From Streptomyces olivochromogenes (lineage in GTDB: Bacteria; Actinomycetota; Actinomycetes; Streptomycetales; Streptomycetaceae): a stretch of DNA of 42,759 nt. Below are positions 21,705-29,739 of this stretch, in pieces (position 1 is the first letter of the stretch; each line of letters begins with the position of its first letter). A program made the translations under genes and the position numbers. The stretch lies in the NCBI RefSeq assembly GCF_021538895.1, contig NZ_JADDRL010000082.1:1-42759 (forward strand), written 5' to 3'. The notes under the pieces were generated by a model that was not told where the DNA came from, searched no databases, and was given only the letters and a program-made list of their open reading frames with translations.

Positions 21705-22526
21705 ATGAAGGACTCCTACCAGCTGTATCGGCATGCCGTCGACGACGTATGGAAGAAGTGGTGGGTGTCCTGGCCGCTCTCCCGGCGCGTCGAGCTGGGA
21801 CAGGTCCTGGAGAACGCCGACGGCGACATTCGCAGCGCCGGCAGCCTCACCGACCACGGCGTCCCCTTCACCGCCCGCCCGGGCACCCCGCACAACGACT
21901 ACACCTACGACGCGCGGGGCTCCGCGTCCGTGACCTTCAAGGCCGCCGGGGCCGCCGCGGACGGCTTCAGCGCCCTGGCAGCCGCCGACTTCGGCGCACG
22001 CGTCGGCTTCGAGAAGGGCGACACCGCCCTCGTCGTCTACCGCGGCCTGACCGAGAACGGTGTCGAGAACACCCGCGCCCTGGCCGCGGCACTGGTCGGC
22101 CGCGGCTGGGACGACTGGGACGACACCCTGCTCGCCGTCACCGACGTGGTCACCGCCGCCTCCGGCGTCGTCCTGACCGCCACGGACGCCGCGAGCGAGG
22201 CCGAACTGCGCTTCCAGGCCGGCGCGGGGCCCGGCGTGCCCACCCTCGCGGACGTCACGGCCGCCGCGGCCGTGGCCTGGCGCCGCCACATCGGTCTGGA
22301 GTGGCTCGCGACCGACGTCACCCCCTTCTACCGGGTGGTCCGCCTCCGCAAGAACTGGTTCGGCAAGGTCAAGAAGGACTACGGCCCCCGTCAGCCCGGA
22401 CGGGGCGCCGCGCAGGTGCCCGTACCACCGATCCTGCTGGAAGAGGCGCAGGACGATCCCGAAGCCGTGCTGGAACCGGTGGAGCCGGACGAGCAGCCGC
22501 TGCCGCCCCACGACGCCACGCACTAG
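21705..22526 (+). CDS. Candidate gasdermin-like protein, first gene of the CHAT operon
   Basis: 273 aa, no signal peptide. No family is certain. By eye the order of motifs follows bacterial gasdermins: a 'G-D-I-R-S-A-G-S-L-T-D' turn (residues 40-50); a strand-rich part with 'FEKGDTALVVYRGLTENGVENTRALAAALV' (102-131); 'DDTLLAVTDVVTAASGVVLTATD' (139-161); and 'IGLEW...TPFYRVVRLRK' (196-216). In known bacterial gasdermins similar positions carry G-x-x-x-R-x-x-G-x-L, 'FxF-x-V', 'YVITxxIKSxxxTV' and 'PLVFGFxAVRL'. A basic patch (KNWFGKVKKDYGPR) precedes a flexible acidic Pro/Glu-rich tail (about 232-273), a plausible site for protease release. It starts a tight operon with a caspase-like protease. 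The gasdermin call rests on remembered patterns, not an alignment. GGGGGA precedes ATG 21705. Confidence 0.5.
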   Translation: MKDSYQLYRHAVDDVWKKWWVSWPLSRRVELGQVLENADGDIRSAGSLTDHGVPFTARPGTPHNDYTYDARGSASVTFKAAGAAADGFSALAAADFGARVGFEKGDTALVVYRGLTENGVENTRALAAALVGRGWDDWDDTLLAVTDVVTAASGVVLTATDAASEAELRFQAGAGPGVPTLADVTAAAAVAWRRHIGLEWLATDVTPFYRVVRLRKNWFGKVKKDYGPRQPGRGAAQVPVPPILLEEAQDDPEAVLEPVEPDEQPLPPHDATH

Positions 22527-22543
22527 CGGTCCACGGGGGCACC

Positions 22544-24616
22544 ATGGCACACGACACGGCGAAGACGCCGACGGAAGCGGTCCTGCGGCTCGTCGGCGCG
22601 GCGAACGGCACGGACAGGACCACCGTCACCCTCTCGGTGGACGGCCGCGAGGTGGGGGCCGCACCTCTGGGCGTCCTGGAGCGGACCGAGGACCTCATGA
22701 CGGTCTTCGACCGCGGCGTGGGTGACAAGGACCGGGAGCACGCGGGCGACAAGCTGTACGGGGCGCTGCTCGGCACAGGGCTGGACGAGCACTGGGCCGA
22801 TCTGCGCAAGTGCGGCACCGCGCGCCGGCCCCTGCGCGTCCGGCTGGACGTCGAGCCCCTCGAACTGCGCTGCCTGCCCTGGGAGTTGCTCCGGCACCGG
22901 GGGCAGTGGCTGTGGCGTCGGCAGGAGCTCCTGTGGAGACGCGGCATCGACGACGACCCCCTCGGCGCCGGGGAGTTACGCGAACTCGGGCCGCTGCGCG
23001 TGCTCGTCGTGGTGTGCCAGCCGCCCGACGACGACCGGCTGCTGGCCGAACGGGAGATCGCCGCGATATCCGGGGCCCTGGAGTCCGCCCCGGGCCGCAC
23101 CTACCTGGAGATCCTCGACGCACCGCGTGACGCGGGCCAACTGTCCGCGTGCATAGACGAGTTGCGCCCCCACATCGTGCATGTCATCGGCCACGGCATG
23201 CCCCGCCCGGGATCGGACAGTCCCGTCGTCGTCTTCCCCGCGGACACCCGCGACGGACCCGACGAATGGCTGCTCGCCGCGGGGGATGTCGCCGATCTGA
23301 CCGACTGGAAGCCCCCGCTGGTGGTGCTCAACGCCTGCCACGCGGGCAAGGCCGACCCCGCCGACCTGATCGGCGGCATGGCCCGGGCCTTCCTGGACGC
23401 GGGAACCCGGGCCGTCGTCTCGATGCAGGACGACATCGAGTCCGACGCCGCGGTCGTCTTCGCGGAGAAGTTCTACACGGAACTGAGCTGTGCCCGCGCC
23501 GTGGACGACGCGGTGGCCGCCGCCCGCTCCGAACTCGCCAGACGCCCGGCCAGCCGCGGGTCCTGGGCGTTGCCGGTGCTGCTCACCCGGACCGCCCCCG
23601 GCCTGGTCCTGCCCGTCGATCACCTGCCGCCACCGGGCGGCTCGGTCAAGGGCATCGACCAGTGCAAGCAGTACCAGGAGCTCCGCCGTTTCGTGGGACG
23701 CACCGACGAACGACGGCGCGCCTGGTGGGCGCTGGACGACCCGGCGCTCGTCCCGAGCGGCACGGACCGGCCCGTTCTGGTGATCGGCGGCCACTCGCAG
23801 ACCAACAGCGAACACACGGGCAAGACCTGGCTCACCAACTGGTGCCTGGTCACCTGGTTCCTGCGCGGGCACCACATCGTCTCGGTCGACCTCAAGGAAC
23901 CGCTGGCCCACCCCGCCGGCGCAGCCGCCGCCGGACCGCCCACCCGGCACAAGGACTGGCTCTCGGTCCTTCGCCTGATCCGCCAGGAGGCCACCTCCCC
24001 GAGCCAGTTGTGCCGGCTGCCCGAGACGGCGTTCGGCACCTTCAACGCCGTACTCAACCGGCTGGCGGCCTCGGCCACCCCGGGCGACGGTGAGCCGGAA
24101 CCGGCCGAGGACGCCTGGCTGGCCTTCGACGACGAGGTAGGGGATCCCTACGACAAGCGCAAGACGCACATCATGGACGCGTTCCTCGACGCGCTCAGGA
24201 CCGCCGCCGACGGACGGCCCATGGTGATCGCGCTCGACCACGCCGAGACCATCATGCGGGGCGACTTCGTCAACGTCCTGTACAAGGGGCTGGTCTCGCC
24301 GGTCGCCTACGGTCACGCCGCCCCGCTGCGGCTCATCGTGGTCGGCCGCGACGCCTGGCTGAACGAGGTGCTCCCGGAGGCCGACTCGCACATGCTGGGA
24401 CGGGTGAGCGTCGGCGACTTCGAGAGCGACCAGTTCATGCGGCTCGCCCGCGCCTACGCGAGACGCCTCGGCGTTCCCCCCGACGAGGGCATCGAGGACC
24501 TGCTCGAAATGATCAACGGGCAGCTGGCTCCGCACTTCAGTGTCACGACCTTCGAGTCGATCCGCGCGATCCTGCCGACATGGCGAGAGGCCCGACCACA
24601 GGGAGCCGGCCGATGA
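22544..24616 (+). CDS. CHAT (caspase-like) protease fused to an NTPase-like domain
   Basis: 690 aa. Residues ~95-350 are a CHAT domain. They hold the entry motif 'LELRCLPWELLRHRG' (106-120), 'PHIVHVIGHGMP' with catalytic His217, 'LVVLNACHAGKADPADLIGGMARAFLDAG' with catalytic Cys265, and the closing strand 'WALPVLLTR'. Residues ~375-670 look like a STAND-type NTPase. The Walker-A-like 'SEHTGKTWL' (422-430) lacks the usual first glycine. Walker B is 'PMVIALDHAE' (559-568), and 'LRLIVVGRDAWLNE' resembles sensor 1. CHAT proteases include separase relatives and the Craspase protease, and some cleave bacterial gasdermins. It lies 17 nt behind the gasdermin-like gene and overlaps the next gene by ATGA. 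Confidence 0.88.
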   Translation: MAHDTAKTPTEAVLRLVGAANGTDRTTVTLSVDGREVGAAPLGVLERTEDLMTVFDRGVGDKDREHAGDKLYGALLGTGLDEHWADLRKCGTARRPLRVRLDVEPLELRCLPWELLRHRGQWLWRRQELLWRRGIDDDPLGAGELRELGPLRVLVVVCQPPDDDRLLAEREIAAISGALESAPGRTYLEILDAPRDAGQLSACIDELRPHIVHVIGHGMPRPGSDSPVVVFPADTRDGPDEWLLAAGDVADLTDWKPPLVVLNACHAGKADPADLIGGMARAFLDAGTRAVVSMQDDIESDAAVVFAEKFYTELSCARAVDDAVAAARSELARRPASRGSWALPVLLTRTAPGLVLPVDHLPPPGGSVKGIDQCKQYQELRRFVGRTDERRRAWWALDDPALVPSGTDRPVLVIGGHSQTNSEHTGKTWLTNWCLVTWFLRGHHIVSVDLKEPLAHPAGAAAAGPPTRHKDWLSVLRLIRQEATSPSQLCRLPETAFGTFNAVLNRLAASATPGDGEPEPAEDAWLAFDDEVGDPYDKRKTHIMDAFLDALRTAADGRPMVIALDHAETIMRGDFVNVLYKGLVSPVAYGHAAPLRLIVVGRDAWLNEVLPEADSHMLGRVSVGDFESDQFMRLARAYARRLGVPPDEGIEDLLEMINGQLAPHFSVTTFESIRAILPTWREARPQGAGR

Positions 24617-27600
24617 CGGACGCACTGGCGGACCTCACCCGTCGACTCGCCGCCGGCGAGAGCCTGGAGGACATCACCCGCTCGCTGCGCCCGCCGGACT
24701 GGGCCCCCGTGCTGCGCGCCTGCGCCGTGGCACGCTCCTTCGACGCCGACCTGTACGAGGACGTCCTGCGGCACACGGCCGCCGGGCGAGGGCCGGACAA
24801 ACCGCCCACCCTGACGGAACTGGTCGACGCCCGCGCCGTGGAGCCCGTGGTCGGGGCGCCGGGGACGTACACACTGTCGGAGACCGACCGCAGCGCGTAC
24901 TTCCTCGACTGGATCAGTGACGGCGCCGACGGCGAGGCGGCCCCCGCCGGACTGCTGGCCCTCGACCGCGCGATCGGTGAGCGCCGCCGCGCGGACGGCG
25001 ACCACGCCGAAGCGGTACGGCACCTCCTGCTGCCCGAACCCGACGAGGCCGTCGCCCTCTTCGAGGAGCAGTTCGCGGCGGCCGACGCCCGCCGCGACTT
25101 CGCGGCCTGCCAGGATCTCGTCGACATCCTCGGCGACGCCGACCGGCTGCCGTTCGTTCCCCCCGCGATCGCCGAACTCGGCATGGACCGGGCCGGATAC
25201 GTGCGGGCCCGCGACCACTGGGCGGCCGACTACGCCCGCTCCGCCCAGTTCCTGCAGCCCGCGAGACTGGCCGCCGACGCCGACCGGCTGCTTTCCGGGC
25301 GGCGCCGGGTCTGGCACGTGCACGCCCCCGGAGGCGCCGGCAAGACCATGCTGCTGCGCTGGCTGGTGGCCCGGTACTGCGTGCCCGCACCCCGTGACGT
25401 CCCGTGCGCCCGCATCGACTTCGACGTCGTGAACCCGCACTCCGTGGGACGTCATCCCTGGCTCCTGCTGCTGGAGATCGCCGAACAGTTCGGCCGCCGG
25501 CTGCCCGGACGGCTCTTCGAGTCGCTCGCCGGCTACGGCGTCTACCGGATCCTGCTGGACCGCCGGCCCTCCGAGACCGCGCGCGAGGTCGCGAGCGCCG
25601 TCGACCGCCTCGACAGCTCGGCGGTCGAGAACGAACTCCTCGCGGCCTTCGCCGAGCGTCTCAACCCGGCCCTGGCCGGCCGTCCGGCCGTCCTGGTCGT
25701 GGACACGACCGAGGAACTCCTGCTGCACGGCCACCCCGAGACCGAACGGCTCCTGCGGATGCTCGGCTCGCTCCTGCAGCGCTGCCGCGGACTCCGCCTG
25801 ATCCTGGCCGGCCGCCACGACCTGCGCACCAGCATCCCCGAGGCGCTCAGGGCGTTCCCGAGCAGGGACGTCAAGCACGTCCAGGTGCGGCCGTTCAGCC
25901 CGGTGCAGGCCCGCCAGTACCTGACCGGCATGCGCGGCATCACGGACCAGTGCCTGGTGCAGGTCGCGACGGACAAGGCACGCGGGCTCCCCTTCGCGCT
26001 GGCCCTGCTCGCCGACCTCATCGAGCACGACCCCGACATCACCGCCGAGCAACTCGCCTCCTGCGAGGAGCCGTTGGTGCGCTACCTCATCGAGCGGGTG
26101 GTGCAGCGCATCGACGACCCCGGGGTGCGCTGGCTGCTGCGGTACGGCGTGATCCCCCGGCGCCTGCGCAAGGAGGACGTGCGTACCGTCATGCGCTCCT
26201 GGCTGGCCAAGGGCATCACCGACCGGTCCGAAGTGGACGACCCGCGCCTCGACGCCCACCATCTGCGGGGCAGGGAGGACGTCTTCCCGTTCACCGCCGC
26301 CGAGCCGACGGACGACGACCTGGAGCGGACCTGGCAGCGGCTCCTCGCCTACGCGTCCAGGTCCTCCTGGGTCTCCCGGCACGCGGGCGACGACGACACC
26401 GTCGTCTTCCACATCAACGTCCTGGCGCCGATGCGGCTGCTGATCTCCGGCCACGAGGTCTTCAAGGAGCTCCACCACGCCTTCGCAGCCCACTTCGACG
26501 CCCTGGCCGAATCGGATCCCGAGCAGTGGGGCGCGTACGTCAAGGAGGCCACGTACCACCGGTTCCAGGCGGGTGATCCGAACGCGGAGAGCCAGTGGCG
26601 GGAGGCGTTCTCGGCGTCGTACGACGGGGATGATCCGGAGCTGATGCGGGAGCTGTGCGAGGAACTGCTCGGCGACGAGTACCTGGACGGGGGCCGGCCC
26701 CGGCCGCGGGCCGACGGGCAGCCCCTCATCGGCCGGCGCACGGTGGTCCTGGCTCACCTGGGCGCGGCGATGGCGGTCCTGCGCGGCCGGACGAACGACT
26801 CCTCGGGCGTCGCCCCCCTGTTCCTGCTCACCCTGGCCAACTCCTCGGATCCGGCCTGGAGCGAGATCGAGCGCCATCTGTCCCGCGTCGAGCGACTGGT
26901 CGCGGAGTCGGACGAGCCGATCGACCTGCGCGGGGCCGACACCCTGCTGCGGGCCCTGGTCCTCGTCGGGCGGCAGCAGCACGAGGAGGCGTCCGAGCTG
27001 ATCCGCACCTTGTTGGAGAGCGAGCTCCCGGCTCCGATCCAAGAGGGCCTGCAGATGATCCTGGCCACCATCCAGACCCAGCTGAACGACCCCGAGGCCG
27101 AGACCACCTTCCGCAACGCGATGTCGCGCGCCCGGGCCAGCGGCCGCGTCGCGGACGAGGCCGCGATCTCCCGGCAACTGGCGCACGTCCTGGAGGACCG
27201 GGGCCGGGTCGACGCGGCCATCGAGGTGCACCGGGAGGTGGCGGCGGCGGAGACCCTGGCGGGAGCGCACGCGGCGACCAAGAACCGTGCCCTGCTGAGC
27301 CTGGCCCGCGTGGAACTCCAGACCTACGCCCCGCACTCGGCCCTGGGCACGCTGCGGGACATCGACCTGACCGCGCTGCCGCCCACCGACCAGGTCGAGG
27401 CGCTCCAGTACGAGGCGCAGGCCCACCAGTTCCTCTTCCGCTCCAAGCTGGCCCTCGACGCGCTCGACCGGGCGGACCGCGTCGCACTGGCGGACATCGG
27501 CGATGCCACCCGGTACCGGTGCCTGGCCTGGACCGCGCTGCAACGCGGGGTGTTCGAGGGCCAGTTGCTGTCGGTGGACGAGGCCGAGCGGTCCTTCGAC

Positions 27601-29739
27601 CGAGCCGCCGCGCTGTGGTCCGACCTCGGCTACCCCGAGGGTCATCCGCAGTCACTGCTGCTGTACGCCCAGTACCTCGTGCAGGAAATGGGCGACCTGC
27701 GCAGGGCGGCGCAGACCCTCGAACTCGTGCGGGCCGTGGACACCTCGGGTGAACTCGCCGTGCGGACCGCGCTGTTGTGGCACACACTCGCCGAGCGGGG
27801 CTTCGAGGTGCCCGACGACTCGCTGCTCAGCGTTCCACGCGGCTCGCAGAAGGACCTGCTTGAGGGGGGAGTGGCCGCCGTGCTGGCCGATCCCGGCCGG
27901 GCCCCCGACCTGGCGGACGCCCTCTCCGCCGTGGAGGCGCCGACGGCACGCGTCGCCGCGCTCCTCGGGCTGAGCCTGTGCCGCACCCCGGAGCGGCAGC
28001 CACGGCCCGGACTCGACCTGCTGCGACCGCTGTTCGAACCGCTGCTGCACACCGAGAGCCCCGATCTCGACCACTACGTGCGGTTGACCCGCCTGGCGGA
28101 GTTCGAGCGGGTGTCGGGACGCCCCGAGGAGGCCGCCCGACTGGTGGCGCGGGCCTATCCGGCGCTGTGCGAGGCAGCCGGCGACGACCCGCTGCCCCGA
28201 TGGCGCTGGGCCCGGGCCCAGATCCGCTGCGGCGGGGCGCCGGAGGGCGACCTCAGCCGGTCCCTGCGCCGCGACGTCGAAGCGGCACCGCCCCTGCTGC
28301 GCGCCGCCGCGACCTGGCTGACGGCCTCGACGGAACCGGACACGAAGGCCCGGCAAACACTGCTGCACAGCGCCGCCGAGCACCTCAGCGAGGTGCAACG
28401 GCCCTCCTGCTGGGCGCAGTCCGTCCTGCGCGCCACCGGCGAGGAGAACCAGGACCTGTCCGTCCTGCGGGCCGCGCAGCGCATGTCGGAGGTGCTCGGC
28501 TACCCGGCGCCGGAGCCGGAGCCGGTCCCGCCCTCCTCGTTCCTGCCGGTCGTGGTCCGGCCCGAGCACGAGCACGTCTACCGCGTGCTCCCCGGGTGGG
28601 GGAGTGCCTCCCCCCTCGTGCACGCGGCCCACGCGCTGGCCGAGAACTGGCTGGGAGTCGCGTACGACAACGGGGTGCGGCTCTCGCGGGAGTCGACGGG
28701 CGGTCCGCCGGTCCGCTGCGCGCAGGTGCAGGCGGACGAGCCCTGGTCGCACGCGTTCCCCTGGGAACTCCAATTCCGGCACGAGCAGGGGGTGCCCGTG
28801 TACCGCACCCTGCCCCGGGCCGCGGAGACCGCCGACGTCCGGGCCGTACAGGCGGCCCTCAACACCCAGTCGGTCACCAAGGTGGTCACCGACGGCGTCT
28901 GGGGCTCGCTCTCCCAGCGGGCGCTCTTCGCCGCCGCGGGTGCCCTGCTCGGTCTGGGCCCGCTCGGCGTGGTCGACGCGGAGGTGGCGGCGGCCGTGCT
29001 GATGCGGAACTACCGGCGCCGCGCCAGGGAACAGAGCGGTCCGAGCGCGGTGGTCGTCGCCTGCGATCCCCCCTCCGACAACCGCACGCTCGCGGCCTCC
29101 GCGTACGCCTCCACGCGCTCGGTCGTCGGCGCCTACACCGCGCACGGGGTGCCCGTCCGCGAGTTCCGGTCGCCGGGCAGCCTCCCGCGGCTCAAGCAGC
29201 CTCCCGCCGTCCTTCACGTGAGCGCTCCGCTGCGCCTGCGCGGCGGCACGACTCCCTGCTTCGACCTGTCGTACGGGGAACTCAGCCCCCGGGAGCGGCT
29301 GAGCCGCACGGTCACGGGAGCCGATCTGGATCCGGACGGGCTCATCGCCTGGCTGCGGCAGTTCGACCCCGGCACCCAGCCGCTGGTCGTCCTCGACCCG
29401 CCCCGCCCCGGATCGGCGGCCGACATCCCGCTGCAACTGATGCTGCGCAACCTGTTCGCGGCGTCGCTGTTCTCCTCCGGACACGCCCCCGCCGTGCTCG
29501 GGGTGGGACTGCTGGGCGGCGCCAGGAGCGCCCAGACGAGCCTGGTGGCGCGGGCCGTGCGGGCGGACGCGCCGCTGCTGCGGACGTCCGAGGAACTGCG
29601 CGGCCTCGCCCGGGCCGCGGACGGCCTCGCCTCCTGGGGCGAGGACCATCTGGAACACCTCTGCGTCTCGCTGTTCGCCAGCCCCGCGGCCCTGCGCGTG
29701 TACGAACCCGACCCGGAACCGGAGCCGACGAGCTCATGA
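24613..29739 (+). CDS. Giant P-loop NTPase with helical repeats and degenerate CHAT domain
   Basis: 1708 aa. A helical/winged N-terminus (~1-210) precedes a STAND-like NTPase with Walker A 'HAPGGAGKTMLL' (K244-T245), Walker B 'PAVLVVDTTEELL' (~356-370) and 'LRLILAGRHDLRT'. A long alpha-helical repeat region follows (~640-1290, TPR-like, e.g. 'FRSKLALDALDRADRVALADIGDATRYRCLAWTAL'). The C-terminus (~1320-1700) has the CHAT entry motif 'FPWELQFRHEQG' (~1382). At the catalytic strands it reads 'AVLHVSAPLRLRGG' (~1531-1544) and 'PLVVLDPPRPGS' (~1590-1601). The second histidine of HxxxHG and the cysteine are both gone. A peptidoglycan-binding-like insert occurs at ~1410-1455. Probably a sensor/scaffold that activates the upstream protease. 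ATGA overlaps on both sides show translational coupling. Confidence 0.8.
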   Translation: MTDALADLTRRLAAGESLEDITRSLRPPDWAPVLRACAVARSFDADLYEDVLRHTAAGRGPDKPPTLTELVDARAVEPVVGAPGTYTLSETDRSAYFLDWISDGADGEAAPAGLLALDRAIGERRRADGDHAEAVRHLLLPEPDEAVALFEEQFAAADARRDFAACQDLVDILGDADRLPFVPPAIAELGMDRAGYVRARDHWAADYARSAQFLQPARLAADADRLLSGRRRVWHVHAPGGAGKTMLLRWLVARYCVPAPRDVPCARIDFDVVNPHSVGRHPWLLLLEIAEQFGRRLPGRLFESLAGYGVYRILLDRRPSETAREVASAVDRLDSSAVENELLAAFAERLNPALAGRPAVLVVDTTEELLLHGHPETERLLRMLGSLLQRCRGLRLILAGRHDLRTSIPEALRAFPSRDVKHVQVRPFSPVQARQYLTGMRGITDQCLVQVATDKARGLPFALALLADLIEHDPDITAEQLASCEEPLVRYLIERVVQRIDDPGVRWLLRYGVIPRRLRKEDVRTVMRSWLAKGITDRSEVDDPRLDAHHLRGREDVFPFTAAEPTDDDLERTWQRLLAYASRSSWVSRHAGDDDTVVFHINVLAPMRLLISGHEVFKELHHAFAAHFDALAESDPEQWGAYVKEATYHRFQAGDPNAESQWREAFSASYDGDDPELMRELCEELLGDEYLDGGRPRPRADGQPLIGRRTVVLAHLGAAMAVLRGRTNDSSGVAPLFLLTLANSSDPAWSEIERHLSRVERLVAESDEPIDLRGADTLLRALVLVGRQQHEEASELIRTLLESELPAPIQEGLQMILATIQTQLNDPEAETTFRNAMSRARASGRVADEAAISRQLAHVLEDRGRVDAAIEVHREVAAAETLAGAHAATKNRALLSLARVELQTYAPHSALGTLRDIDLTALPPTDQVEALQYEAQAHQFLFRSKLALDALDRADRVALADIGDATRYRCLAWTALQRGVFEGQLLSVDEAERSFDRAAALWSDLGYPEGHPQSLLLYAQYLVQEMGDLRRAAQTLELVRAVDTSGELAVRTALLWHTLAERGFEVPDDSLLSVPRGSQKDLLEGGVAAVLADPGRAPDLADALSAVEAPTARVAALLGLSLCRTPERQPRPGLDLLRPLFEPLLHTESPDLDHYVRLTRLAEFERVSGRPEEAARLVARAYPALCEAAGDDPLPRWRWARAQIRCGGAPEGDLSRSLRRDVEAAPPLLRAAATWLTASTEPDTKARQTLLHSAAEHLSEVQRPSCWAQSVLRATGEENQDLSVLRAAQRMSEVLGYPAPEPEPVPPSSFLPVVVRPEHEHVYRVLPGWGSASPLVHAAHALAENWLGVAYDNGVRLSRESTGGPPVRCAQVQADEPWSHAFPWELQFRHEQGVPVYRTLPRAAETADVRAVQAALNTQSVTKVVTDGVWGSLSQRALFAAAGALLGLGPLGVVDAEVAAAVLMRNYRRRAREQSGPSAVVVACDPPSDNRTLAASAYASTRSVVGAYTAHGVPVREFRSPGSLPRLKQPPAVLHVSAPLRLRGGTTPCFDLSYGELSPRERLSRTVTGADLDPDGLIAWLRQFDPGTQPLVVLDPPRPGSAADIPLQLMLRNLFAASLFSSGHAPAVLGVGLLGGARSAQTSLVARAVRADAPLLRTSEELRGLARAADGLASWGEDHLEHLCVSLFASPAALRVYEPDPEPEPTSS

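Noticed and set aside
24454..27645. 1063-codon minus-strand frame opposite the giant NTPase
   Set aside because: A Val/Gly/Gln/Arg-rich shadow of a gene with P-loop motifs on the other strand.
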